Part shown: positions 1 through 5,642 of the stretch, in pieces
How the letters are laid out: each line of letters begins with the position of its first letter
Numbering within the stretch: the first letter of the stretch is position 1
Source of the DNA: STD1-204 sp041649895
GTDB taxonomy: Bacteria > Patescibacteriota > Minisyncoccia > Minisyncoccales > Minisyncoccaceae
Assembly (NCBI GenBank): GCA_041649895.1
Contig: JBAZMG010000060.1
Location: 1-5,659, forward strand
Direction: 5' to 3'
Length of the DNA: 5,659 nucleotides
Program-made: the position numbers and the translations under genes
The notes under the pieces: generated by a model
The model's database searches: none
What the model saw: only the letters and a program-made list of their open reading frames with translations
Told to the model about the DNA's origin: nothing

Positions 1-23
1 CGAGATCTTGCGCCCTATAAACA

Positions 24-1234
24 GTTTCAATTCCACGTTGGTACGATTGAGAGTTTCGAGCGCAAGAGGTAAATTGACAGCTAATACCCTGTTTCAATTC
101 CACGTTGGTACGATTGAGAGTTTCAATCCGTCATGCGCTTTAACAACTATGATCGTTTCAATTCCACGTTGGTACGATTGAGAGGAACAATCATAACATC
201 ATAATCACCGGGCATGAGAAGTTTCAATTCCACGTTGGTACGATTGAGAGCTCATATCCCCGATTAGGGACAATTCGGCACGATATGTTTCAATTCCACG
301 TTGGTACGATTGAGAGGTGAACGCCGAAACGTCAATCATTCCTGAATTTATGTTTCAATTCCACGTTGGTACGATTGAGAGCCTGTCTTGGTAGAGGCTC
401 AATTCCGGTTCGCCGTTGTTTCAATTCCACGTTGGTACGATTGAGAGTGTTTGGCTGTAATGAAACAATCCTGCGAATCCTTGTTTCAATTCCACGTTGG
501 TACGATTGAGAGCTTGGGGCTTGTCCCCATGCTACGGGTCTTATATTAGTTTCAATTCCACGTTGGTACGATTGAGAGAGGGATGAGGTGAGTGCGTGCA
601 GGACCTCATTCGTGTTTCAATTCCACGTTGGTACGATTGAGAGCAGCCTTGTTGCTTGCGGGAAGAGGAGAAGAAGAGATGTTTCAATTCCACGTTGGTA
701 CGATTGAGAGAGATGTGGGTAAATGATGAATCCGAGGAGTTGGTGTTTCAATTCCACGTTGGTACGATTGAGAGGGTTCCGCGGATGAGTACGAAAAACT
801 ACTTGCTTAGTTTCAATTCCACGTTGGTACGATTGAGAGCTTGAACATTCAAGGATACGGCTGGAGAGAATCAAGTTTCAATTCCACGTTGGTACGATTG
901 AGAGTACACCTGCTCGGAGGATAACAACAGGGAATACCAACGTTTCAATTCCACGTTGGTACGATTGAGAGGCTGGCAAATATTCAATCTCATCAAAGAA
1001 AATGGTAGTTTCAATTCCACGTTGGTACGATTGAGAGGCTGGCAAATATTCAATCTCATCAAAGAAAATGGTAGTTTCAATTCCACGTTGGTACGATTGA
1101 GAGCGCTAACAGCATAACGGAAATCGCAGCTATCAATGAGTTTCAATTCCACGTTGGTACGATTGAGAGACGCTGACTATGAGCGGATTTAAATCTGTTT
1201 ATATGTTTCAATTCCACGTTGGTACGATTGAGAG
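24..1234 (-). CRISPR. CRISPR array, 19 repeats, open at left edge
   Basis: Nineteen copies of a 30-nt repeat start at 24, 91, 155, 221, 287, 352, 418, 483, 549, 614, 681, 745, 810, 875, 942, 1008, 1074, 1140 and 1205. By eye all are identical. The 18 spacers between them are 34-37 nt; positions 1-23 are part of another spacer, so the array continues leftward. On the minus strand the repeat starts CTCTCAATCG and ends GGAATTGAAAC. The ATTGAAAC end is the usual 8-nt 5' handle of type I-A/I-B/III crRNAs. Together with the AT-rich leader on the right, this sets transcription as right to left, so the newest spacer should be 1170-1204. The repeat has only very short internal palindromes, as in Cas6-processed unstructured repeats. 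No degenerate terminal repeat is seen, so the old (trailer) end lies outside the window. Confidence 0.99.
972..1103 (-). repeat. Tandem duplication of one 66-bp spacer-repeat unit
   Basis: The 36-nt spacers at 972-1007 and 1038-1073 are identical, and each is followed by an identical repeat. They are the fourth and third spacers counted from the leader. Identical length and both boundaries fit slippage or unequal recombination between repeats better than two independent captures. An assembly or sequencing error is also possible. Confidence 0.95.
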
Positions 1235-1250
1235 AGCCGTTCGACAACTC

Positions 1251-1279
1251 AAAAAATATAGCTCATTTTCAATGAGCTA
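1251..1279 (-). terminator. Terminator-like hairpin in leader, before first repeat
   Basis: On the minus strand, TAGCTCATT and AATGAGCTA form a perfect 9-bp stem around a GAA loop (1279-1259). It is followed by TA and a run of six T (1256-1251). The layout is that of a Rho-independent terminator, but the stem has only three G-C pairs and may be weak. It lies 16 bp upstream of the first repeat, so it could end cas transcription, but any leader RNA made upstream would have to pass through it. It may instead mark the DNA for integration. The structure is seen; the role is not settled. Confidence 0.5.
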
Positions 1280-1312
1280 CGATTTTCAAAAGTAGCATTT
1301 TAATCTTAATTT

Positions 1313-1356
1313 GTTGTCGATCTCCTAAAGTGTATTTTGCCCGGTCTATCGACAAC
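1313..1356. repeat. 9-bp inverted repeat in leader
   Basis: GTTGTCGAT (1313-1321) and ATCGACAAC (1348-1356) are perfect inverted copies with a 26-bp loop, formed by two of the TCGACAAC motifs. They could be a dimeric protein site or form a stem in the leader RNA. If transcription starts near 1350, the upstream arm would be only partly transcribed, which favours a DNA-binding role. Confidence 0.5.
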
Positions 1357-1389
1357 CATGTATAAATTGCTTATTTCCAATACGTCAAA
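1357..1389 (-). promoter_or_regulatory. Candidate pre-crRNA promoter
   Basis: On the minus strand, TTTG (1386-1389) is followed after 21 bp by TATACATG (1357-1364). This approximates the Bacteroidota pattern of a -33 TTTG and a -7 TAnnTTTG, with two mismatches in the -7 box. The same bases also read as a sigma70-like TTGACG with an 18-bp gap to TATACA. Transcription would start near 1350 and give a leader RNA of about 115 nt before the first repeat. A rival -7 box, TACTTTTG at 1287-1294, matches the consensus perfectly but has no TTTG at the right distance and would start the RNA directly in front of the 1259-1279 hairpin. Confidence 0.35.
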
Positions 1390-1461
1390 GAACTTTGTCT
1401 TTTTTGTGCGTACACAATATATTATGTAAACAAAAAATTTTTCAGGCTTCGACAATTCCGC

Positions 1462-1725
1462 TTACAAAAAAGTATCGAGGTTTTGCCGTTCATGACCCAT
1501 AATTTCTTTATCAAGCCATTTTTCTTGACGGGTCTTAAAAATAATCAGGCTGTCGTCTTCTGCGTTCATAATTTGGCTGGCTTTATATTTTAGTTCAAGC
1601 AACTTTGCTTCGGTAATTTCGCCTTCAAATACCGAATTCTGAATCCAGTTTAAATACCGGCGGCATAATTTCAGCATTTTTGCAACCCGATTTTCTCCAA
1701 CATCATAAACAATAATTACATACAT
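1462..1725 (-). CDS. cas2: CRISPR-associated endonuclease Cas2
   Basis: Cas2 is the small subunit of the Cas1-Cas2 spacer integrase; a Cas2 dimer bridges two Cas1 dimers and sets prespacer length. From the ATG at 1725 the product is 87 residues, normal for the family. It starts with the first ferredoxin-like beta strand MYVIIVYDV, with the conserved Asp at 8, and carries the family signature YLNWIQNSVFEG at residues 24-35. The start was chosen because the ATG overlaps the cas1 stop codon as TAATG, the usual sign of translational coupling. An in-frame GTG at 1734 would add three residues (MVV) ahead of the normal beta strand and is less likely. No Shine-Dalgarno is evident. It is the last gene of the cas operon and abuts the leader. 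Assignment to type I-B rests on its neighbours and the repeat type. Confidence 0.96.
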   Translation of the reverse strand: MYVIIVYDVGENRVAKMLKLCRRYLNWIQNSVFEGEITEAKLLELKYKASQIMNAEDDSLIIFKTRQEKWLDKEIMGHERQNLDTFL

Positions 1726-2729
1726 TACCACCACATTTTAAAAGGTTTATATTCTTCTATTCCCAGCAGGTGCTTTTGTATGTTGTAGCACTCTAATTTA
1801 ATAAGGTGCTTGTAGCTAACCGAGCGGTTTAAACTACGATGTTTTATGGTTTCTTCTAAACGCTCTTCAAAAGCCTGTACAAACGTCTTTTTGCCGCTCG
1901 GCTTCAGAATTATTTTGTTTAGCTGTTCTTCAAAATGATTTGGTTGAATCATCTTTTTATTCATCACTTTAAAGATTACCCGGTCTACCAACAGCGGTTT
2001 GAAAACTTCTGCCAGATCAAGCGAAAGAGAAAACCGACGGTCGCCGGGCTCGTGCAAAAAACTGATAGTCGGATTTAACTGGGTCTGATGAATAGCCCTG
2101 AGGCACTGACTGTAACACATCATATTCCCGAAAGAAATTAAAGCATTCACTTCGTTCTCCGGCGGCCTATAAGAACGGCCATTCATACTAAAATCATTAA
2201 TAATTAACTCAAAAGCTTCGTAATAATTTTTACGGATATTCCCCTCTATTCCCATCAGTTCATCTATAGCAGTGGTTTGTATGATTTTCGAACTTAATTC
2301 TTCAATGTTTTCTATTATCGGTTCAAGATCTTTTCCCCGGCTGTTATAATAGCGGAGATTTTTCACCATGTTAAAGCTTGCGCCATCGAGAATTTGTTGC
2401 GCCAAAGCGATCCGGCTTTTCCGATTTTGCTGACATTTTACCTGTGCGATTAACATCTTGCCTGAAATCAACGCCTCACGGGGCATAAACGAGCCGGTAT
2501 AATTTTCGTAATAATCGAAAAAATGAATCGGTATCTGTTCCTGCCCCAGAAAATTATACAATGCAGCATTGGCATCGAGATTTCCGAAGCAATACAATTC
2601 GGCAACATTTTCTACGGGCAAAAAACGGGGCTTTTGTTCGTTGCCCTCTTCATCGTAAGGCGTAAATTTCAAAGTATTGTCACACCGCTGTAACCGACCC
2701 GGATTAAACAGATAGTACGTTTTTTTCAT
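1725..2729 (-). CDS. cas1: CRISPR-associated endonuclease Cas1 (type I-B like)
   Basis: Cas1 is the metal-dependent integrase that inserts prespacers at the leader-proximal repeat. The protein is 334 residues, typical for type I-B Cas1. The N-terminal beta domain spans about 1-80, from MKKTYYLFNPGRLQR through the IPIHFFDYY segment. The helical catalytic domain follows. The likely metal ligands are all present: E162 in GIEGN, H226 in FLHEPGDRR, and E241 (with D238) in LDLAEVFKP. No frameshift or missing motif is seen, so the enzyme looks active. The ATG lies 6 bp after the cas4 stop codon and the gene overlaps cas2 by one base, so cas4-cas1-cas2 was one operon. There is no clear Shine-Dalgarno. 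The IS upstream probably cuts it off from its original promoter. Subtype is inferred from resemblance and from linkage to Cas4. Confidence 0.97.
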   Translation of the reverse strand: MKKTYYLFNPGRLQRCDNTLKFTPYDEEGNEQKPRFLPVENVAELYCFGNLDANAALYNFLGQEQIPIHFFDYYENYTGSFMPREALISGKMLIAQVKCQQNRKSRIALAQQILDGASFNMVKNLRYYNSRGKDLEPIIENIEELSSKIIQTTAIDELMGIEGNIRKNYYEAFELIINDFSMNGRSYRPPENEVNALISFGNMMCYSQCLRAIHQTQLNPTISFLHEPGDRRFSLSLDLAEVFKPLLVDRVIFKVMNKKMIQPNHFEEQLNKIILKPSGKKTFVQAFEERLEETIKHRSLNRSVSYKHLIKLECYNIQKHLLGIEEYKPFKMWW

Positions 2730-2735
2730 AATAAA

Positions 2736-3056
2736 TCAGATTTCACCGGAATAACAAAAATCAAAGTAGCTACAATGCTTACATTTAGGTTCGCTGAGTA
2801 GCGTGGGACATTGTTCCTGATGAATCAGTTTCACAATTATATCCAGAAGTTCTTCAATATATTCCCGGTCTGCTACACTTAAGAAGACTTCTTCTGTTTT
2901 ATGCTCTTTCGGATATTCAAGAACTCCAGTTACACCGTCAATTCCAACTTGTTCAAATACCCAGATATAATATTTTACCTGCCAGATGTGAGACTCAATC
3001 AGTTTGCTTGATTTTTTTATTTCATGGATTATTTTATTCCTATGATCGAAATAATC
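2736..3056 (-). pseudogene. cas4: cas4 remnant, 5' part lost at IS junction
   Basis: Cas4 is a RecB-like Fe-S exonuclease that trims prespacers and selects those with a PAM. This open frame codes for 106 residues up to a TGA and is clearly the C-terminal two thirds of a protein of about 165-170 residues. It begins DYFDHRNKIIHEIKKS, holding the motif Asp and the E12-x-K14 motif. The QxxxY motif follows at Q26-Y30 (HIWQVKYYIW), then GVTGVLEYPK, and the cysteines C92, C95 and C101 in CKHCSYFDFC that bind the cluster with one N-terminal Cys. The N-terminal part with that Cys and the motif I His is missing. The frame stops exactly at the IS end. Upstream inside the IS the same frame meets a stop at 3093-3095 with no ATG, and the remnant itself contains no Met, so it is unlikely to be translated. 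It sits 6 bp before cas1. Confidence 0.9.
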
Positions 3057-3127
3057 TGATGATAGCGCTGTATGGGTACCGGCTGTAGCGCTCTAAAGGG
3101 TACCGACATGACGGACAAAAGGGTACC
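3057..3127 (+). repeat. Left IS end: inverted repeat and multiple terminal repeats
   Basis: The terminal inverted repeat covers 3057-3080. GGTACC lies at 3075-3080, 3099-3104 and 3122-3127, each in the context (A/T)(A/T)GGGTACCG and spaced 24 and 23 bp apart. A second word, TAGCGCT, repeats in phase at 3063-3069 and 3086-3092. Such stepped repeats at IS21 ends are known transposase-binding sites; binding here is inferred. The stretch from the istB stop to 3057 has no gene. Confidence 0.85.
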
Positions 3128-3147
3128 GCTTCAAAGACCTGTTTGGT

Positions 3148-3897
3148 TCATTGTGTAAAGTTATTTTTATTTTTCTTTTTTCTACGCATAGAGTCCCCTT
3201 TTAACTCAATATGAATGGCATTATTAACAAGCCTGTCCATAATGGCGTCAGCAAAAGTTGGTTCAGCTATGTATTCATACCATTTATCTACCGTTAACTG
3301 TGATAGTATGATCATGGATTTTCTGTCGTAACGTTCTTCCAGGATCTGTAGCAAAGCCAGTCTTGAGTTCATATCTAAGGGCTGGAGTCCAAAATCATCA
3401 AGGATTATCAGGTCGTTCTTCTCCAAGTGAGTAATCACTTTAAGGAAGTTTCCTTCTAGTTTTGCCAGTGCTATTTTTTCAATGAACTTGTTCATATTCA
3501 GGTATTCGGTTCTAAAACCCAGGTAGCAGGCCTGACGTCCCAATGCACAGGCTAAATACGTTTTACCGCATCCGGTAAGACCCGTGATAAGGATATTTTC
3601 TGCACGACGGATAAAGCTGCAGTCACCGATTTCTGAGAGTTGTACCTTGGATAAATTCCTTTCAGAAGAACATTCGATATCTTCCAAAGAAGCATTAAAG
3701 CGTAGTTTGCTTGTTTTTAAATACATCTGTGTCCTCTGGCCATCCCGGTACATGCGTTCCGCTTCAGCGATTTTGGCAATGGCCAGTTCCATTTCGGGAC
3801 GTTCTGACACAGGCATGATGCTCATAGCCTTGAAGGCTTCTGACATCCCTTTAAGTTTAAGATGATATAGGAGATCTATTGTTTCTTGATTGTTCAT
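3148..3897 (-). CDS. istB: IstB, IS21-family transposition helper ATPase
   Basis: IstB is a DnaC-like AAA+ ATPase that bends target DNA and passes it to the IstA transposase. The product is 249 residues, normal for the family. An N-terminal helical region (about 1-75, beginning NQETIDLLYHLKLKGM) precedes the ATPase core. Walker A is GLTGCGKT at 106-113, Walker B is LIILDDFG at 163-170, a sensor-like IILSQL lies at 196-201, the DRLV box at 221-224, and the conserved GDSMRRKK end at 234-241. The tail is basic, with many Lys and Asn. Its ATG is 6 bp after the istA stop codon, so the two are co-transcribed and probably translationally coupled. No Shine-Dalgarno stands out. The next gene downstream on the same strand is the cas4 remnant, with no obvious terminator in between. 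Confidence 0.97.
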   Translation of the reverse strand: MNNQETIDLLYHLKLKGMSEAFKAMSIMPVSERPEMELAIAKIAEAERMYRDGQRTQMYLKTSKLRFNASLEDIECSSERNLSKVQLSEIGDCSFIRRAENILITGLTGCGKTYLACALGRQACYLGFRTEYLNMNKFIEKIALAKLEGNFLKVITHLEKNDLIILDDFGLQPLDMNSRLALLQILEERYDRKSMIILSQLTVDKWYEYIAEPTFADAIMDRLVNNAIHIELKGDSMRRKKKNKNNFTQ

Positions 3898-3903
3898 GGC
3901 CGC

Positions 3904-5481
3904 TTATATTATTTTTGCATAAATGGAGGCCCCTCTGACAAAATTATTGACAGGAAGGTTCGATATAATCTCAGTTCTACCTGATTGTACGGCTTTGTCC
4001 ATATTTTTCTCTATCATGGTTTTTAGTACCTGGAAAGAAAAGTGTTCCGTTTGTTCATGGATCAAGGCACATGCCTCTTCGATCCGCTGTTCTCCGTATT
4101 TACTTGTGAGTGTAAAGAAGGCTTGGCAACTCCTGTAAGCATATTGAGGAATGATACCACTCTTGATCAGATTACTGACGGCCCACCTTGCTTGCGGACC
4201 TATGCCCAGAGCACGTTTCAGGTAATCACTTGCATTGATTTCTTTGGAACGTTTGTAAGCCAAGTGATTGGGTGGCATGTGACATTCCTCTGTCGTATAT
4301 GAAAATTTGTCAAAAGAACGTTTATGGATGGCTATTCGTTCATTGTTATGATATATTTCTACGGTATCCACATCCCATAAGACACTGACTGGCAGAGATA
4401 CATATTTGTATGGCACACTGTATTTATGTTGCTCATGACCTACCGTTATATGATAGTCTGGTCCCACAGTAACGTGTTTACGGTACCTAAAGCGGAAAGA
4501 CTTGGCCGGGAGATCCTTCATTACCGGGTATTCTTTTTCATAAAACACTTGATTGCGACTTACTCCCTTCTTCTGCATGGGCTTGTTATTGAACTCATCC
4601 ATGAGCTGGAAAATATGGGCATTAAGTTCCTCCAGGGTAAAATAAATCTCTTCGCGTAGGCGTGCATAGACATAATTATAGAGTTTACTTACAAAGCCCT
4701 CTACCGGCCCCTTATCTCTTGGCTTTTTTACTCGTGTCACGTCCGGTATAATATCATAATAAAGTGCCCATTCATCCGTGGAATCTGTAAATGAAGGCTC
4801 ATAACGGGAACAGCGTTTTACCCATTGTGACATATTATCGCTTTTGGCTATGACAGGAGCTTTGCCAAAGTAATCCATACATCTGGAAAGACAATGAAAC
4901 AGGTTTTCCATCCGGGCATCCATGGCTGCCATGGCAAAAGAACGATTGCTGTATGGCATGGTACAGCAAAGAAGAACCACGGGGATACTCGCTCTGGTCT
5001 TCTTATCTGTTAGGTATAAAGGATCACCCGCGTAATCAATTTGCATTTCTTCTCCGGGTTTGTATTCGTTGTGATATGAATACTCTTTGCTCTTCTTGTA
5101 TTCCAGCAGGTACTTTTTGAACTGCGTATACTGATAACCCTCAGGGTATGTTTTGATGTAATCCTGCCAGATCAGAAGAATGGTCACATAAGGTTTTTTC
5201 AATCGTTCAAGATATTCCTCTAAAAGAGTATCCAGAAGAACCTTCCTTCCGTCCGCTAAGGGCTCAGGAGAGTCTGGTTGTAGTAAATCCTGGAGTTTAG
5301 CGTCTTCCATTTGTCGCAAAATAGGAACAGGAATACCGCTCTGCTCAGCTAGTTGTTTGTAATTGTGTACGGTACGCTTGCTCATATGTAACTCTGAACA
5401 GATCGTGTTCATGGAACTGCCTGTGTCAAGCAACTGTAACAGCCTTTTAAGTTTAAGCATTGTAATTTTTTCGTTTGCCAT
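3904..5481 (-). CDS. istA: IstA, IS21-family DDE transposase
   Basis: IstA cuts the IS ends and joins them to target DNA. The product is 525 residues, typical of the family. An N-terminal helix-turn-helix at about 24-45 (MNTICSELHMSKRTVHNY) should bind the terminal repeats. The catalytic core shows the DDE triad as D149 in EMQIDYAGD, D215 in IAKSDNMSQWV and E261 in DKGPVEGFVSKLYN. A beta-barrel-like segment follows at about 325-395 (RYRKHVTVGPDYHITVG). The ATG at 5481 is supported by AGGAGGT seven bases upstream. A weak promoter-like TAATATTG lies at 5504-5511 on the minus strand, without a clear upstream partner. The gene precedes istB by 6 bp. No frameshift or lost catalytic residue is seen, so the transposase appears functional. 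Confidence 0.97.
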   Translation of the reverse strand: MANEKITMLKLKRLLQLLDTGSSMNTICSELHMSKRTVHNYKQLAEQSGIPVPILRQMEDAKLQDLLQPDSPEPLADGRKVLLDTLLEEYLERLKKPYVTILLIWQDYIKTYPEGYQYTQFKKYLLEYKKSKEYSYHNEYKPGEEMQIDYAGDPLYLTDKKTRASIPVVLLCCTMPYSNRSFAMAAMDARMENLFHCLSRCMDYFGKAPVIAKSDNMSQWVKRCSRYEPSFTDSTDEWALYYDIIPDVTRVKKPRDKGPVEGFVSKLYNYVYARLREEIYFTLEELNAHIFQLMDEFNNKPMQKKGVSRNQVFYEKEYPVMKDLPAKSFRFRYRKHVTVGPDYHITVGHEQHKYSVPYKYVSLPVSVLWDVDTVEIYHNNERIAIHKRSFDKFSYTTEECHMPPNHLAYKRSKEINASDYLKRALGIGPQARWAVSNLIKSGIIPQYAYRSCQAFFTLTSKYGEQRIEEACALIHEQTEHFSFQVLKTMIEKNMDKAVQSGRTEIISNLPVNNFVRGASIYAKII

Positions 5482-5487
5482 AATAGT

Positions 5488-5494
5488 ACCTCCT
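5488..5494 (-). promoter_or_regulatory. Strong Shine-Dalgarno for istA
   Basis: AGGAGGT on the minus strand lies seven bases before the istA ATG and fixes that start. None of the cas genes in the window has a site like it. Confidence 0.8.
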
Positions 5495-5548
5495 ATACGA
5501 AGGCAATATTATGAAGTTATTAGTAAAAAAATTACAGGCTTTGAAACG

Positions 5549-5642
5549 GTATCCTTTGGTGCGCTACGCCGGTACCTATTGGTGCGCTACGCCCGGTACC
5601 CTTTCCAGCGATATGGGTGGTACCCTTTGAGCGATATTATCA
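5549..5642 (-). repeat. Right IS end: inverted repeat and multiple terminal repeats
   Basis: The terminal inverted repeat covers 5619-5642. GGTACC lies at 5571-5576, 5595-5600 and 5619-5624, exactly 24 bp apart, with a diverged copy (GGTATCC) at 5549-5555. A perfect 15-bp direct repeat, TTGGTGCGCTACGCC, occurs at 5556-5570 and 5579-5593. On the minus strand the copies read (A)AAGGGTACCG, as at the left end, so the two ends face each other. The stretch between this array and istA (5495-5548) shows no gene. Confidence 0.85.

Larger units (their letters stand above)
1241..1456. repeat. Four-copy TCGACAA(C/T) leader motif
   Basis: TCGACAAC occurs at 1241-1248 and 1349-1356 on the plus strand and at 1313-1320 on the minus strand; TCGACAAT is at 1449-1456. 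The three plus-strand copies are 108 and 100 bp apart. The copy nearest the array lies 6 bp from the first repeat, and the last lies 6 bp from the cas2 stop. Four copies of a 7-mer in about 220 bp are far more than chance would give. They may be binding sites for an integration factor or regulator; this is inferred. Confidence 0.6.
1235..1461 (-). promoter_or_regulatory. CRISPR leader
   Basis: This 227-bp gene-free, AT-rich stretch lies between the cas2 stop codon and the first repeat, on the side expected for the leader given the repeat orientation. It should contain the pre-crRNA promoter and the sequences that direct Cas1-Cas2 to the first repeat. It holds four TCGACAA(C/T) motifs, a 9-bp inverted repeat at 1313-1356, a stem-loop followed by a T-run at 1251-1279 (minus strand), two small dyads (CAAAG-AA-CTTTG at 1386-1397 and TTGTG-CGTA-CACAA at 1404-1417) and an A6T5 tract at 1432-1442 that may bend DNA. 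The assignment follows from position and composition; leader function is inferred. Confidence 0.85.
3057..5642 (-). mobile_element. IS21-family insertion sequence (complete, 2586 bp)
   Basis: The element has istA and istB in the IS21 order, flanked by imperfect inverted ends. From outside in, the left end reads TGATGATAGCGCT and the right end, on the minus strand, TGATAATATCGCT. Nineteen of the outer 24 positions match, including TGAT and an inner GGGTACC. The ends have the TG...CA form usual for the family, and the length is within its range. Extra GGTACC-centred copies follow at about 24-bp spacing on both sides. The left end falls inside cas4. No target-site duplication is visible: CGAAATAATC lies before the left end and CATAAAATAG after the right. 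Transposition is by a cut-and-paste or circle route with the DDE protein IstA and the ATPase IstB. Both genes look intact, so the element may be active. Confidence 0.93.

Noticed and set aside
382..417. tRNA T-arm-like string in a spacer (ending CCGGTTCGCCG)
   Set aside because: It does not form a proper T-stem, and the rest of a tRNA is absent; it is simply a spacer.
617..1152. Open frames of 62-93 codons on both strands within the array
   Set aside because: They are read through CRISPR repeats; the recurring peptides (for example LNRTNVELK) are translated repeats, not genes.
1..1234. Self-targeting of the IS or cas genes by a spacer
   Set aside because: No spacer matched the rest of the window by eye; a full alignment was not possible here.
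1430..1461. A6T5 tract just after cas2 as its terminator
   Set aside because: The palindrome contains only A and T and has no stable stem; a curved-DNA or leader role is more likely.
1726..1734. GTG start at 1734 for cas2
   Set aside because: It adds MVV before a normal Cas2 N-terminus, and the ATG at 1725 overlaps the cas1 stop as TAATG.
3060..3095. Cas4 remnant restarted within the IS end as a fusion
   Set aside because: The frame extends 12 codons into the IS end to a stop at 3093-3095 with no ATG, GTG or TTG codon in between.
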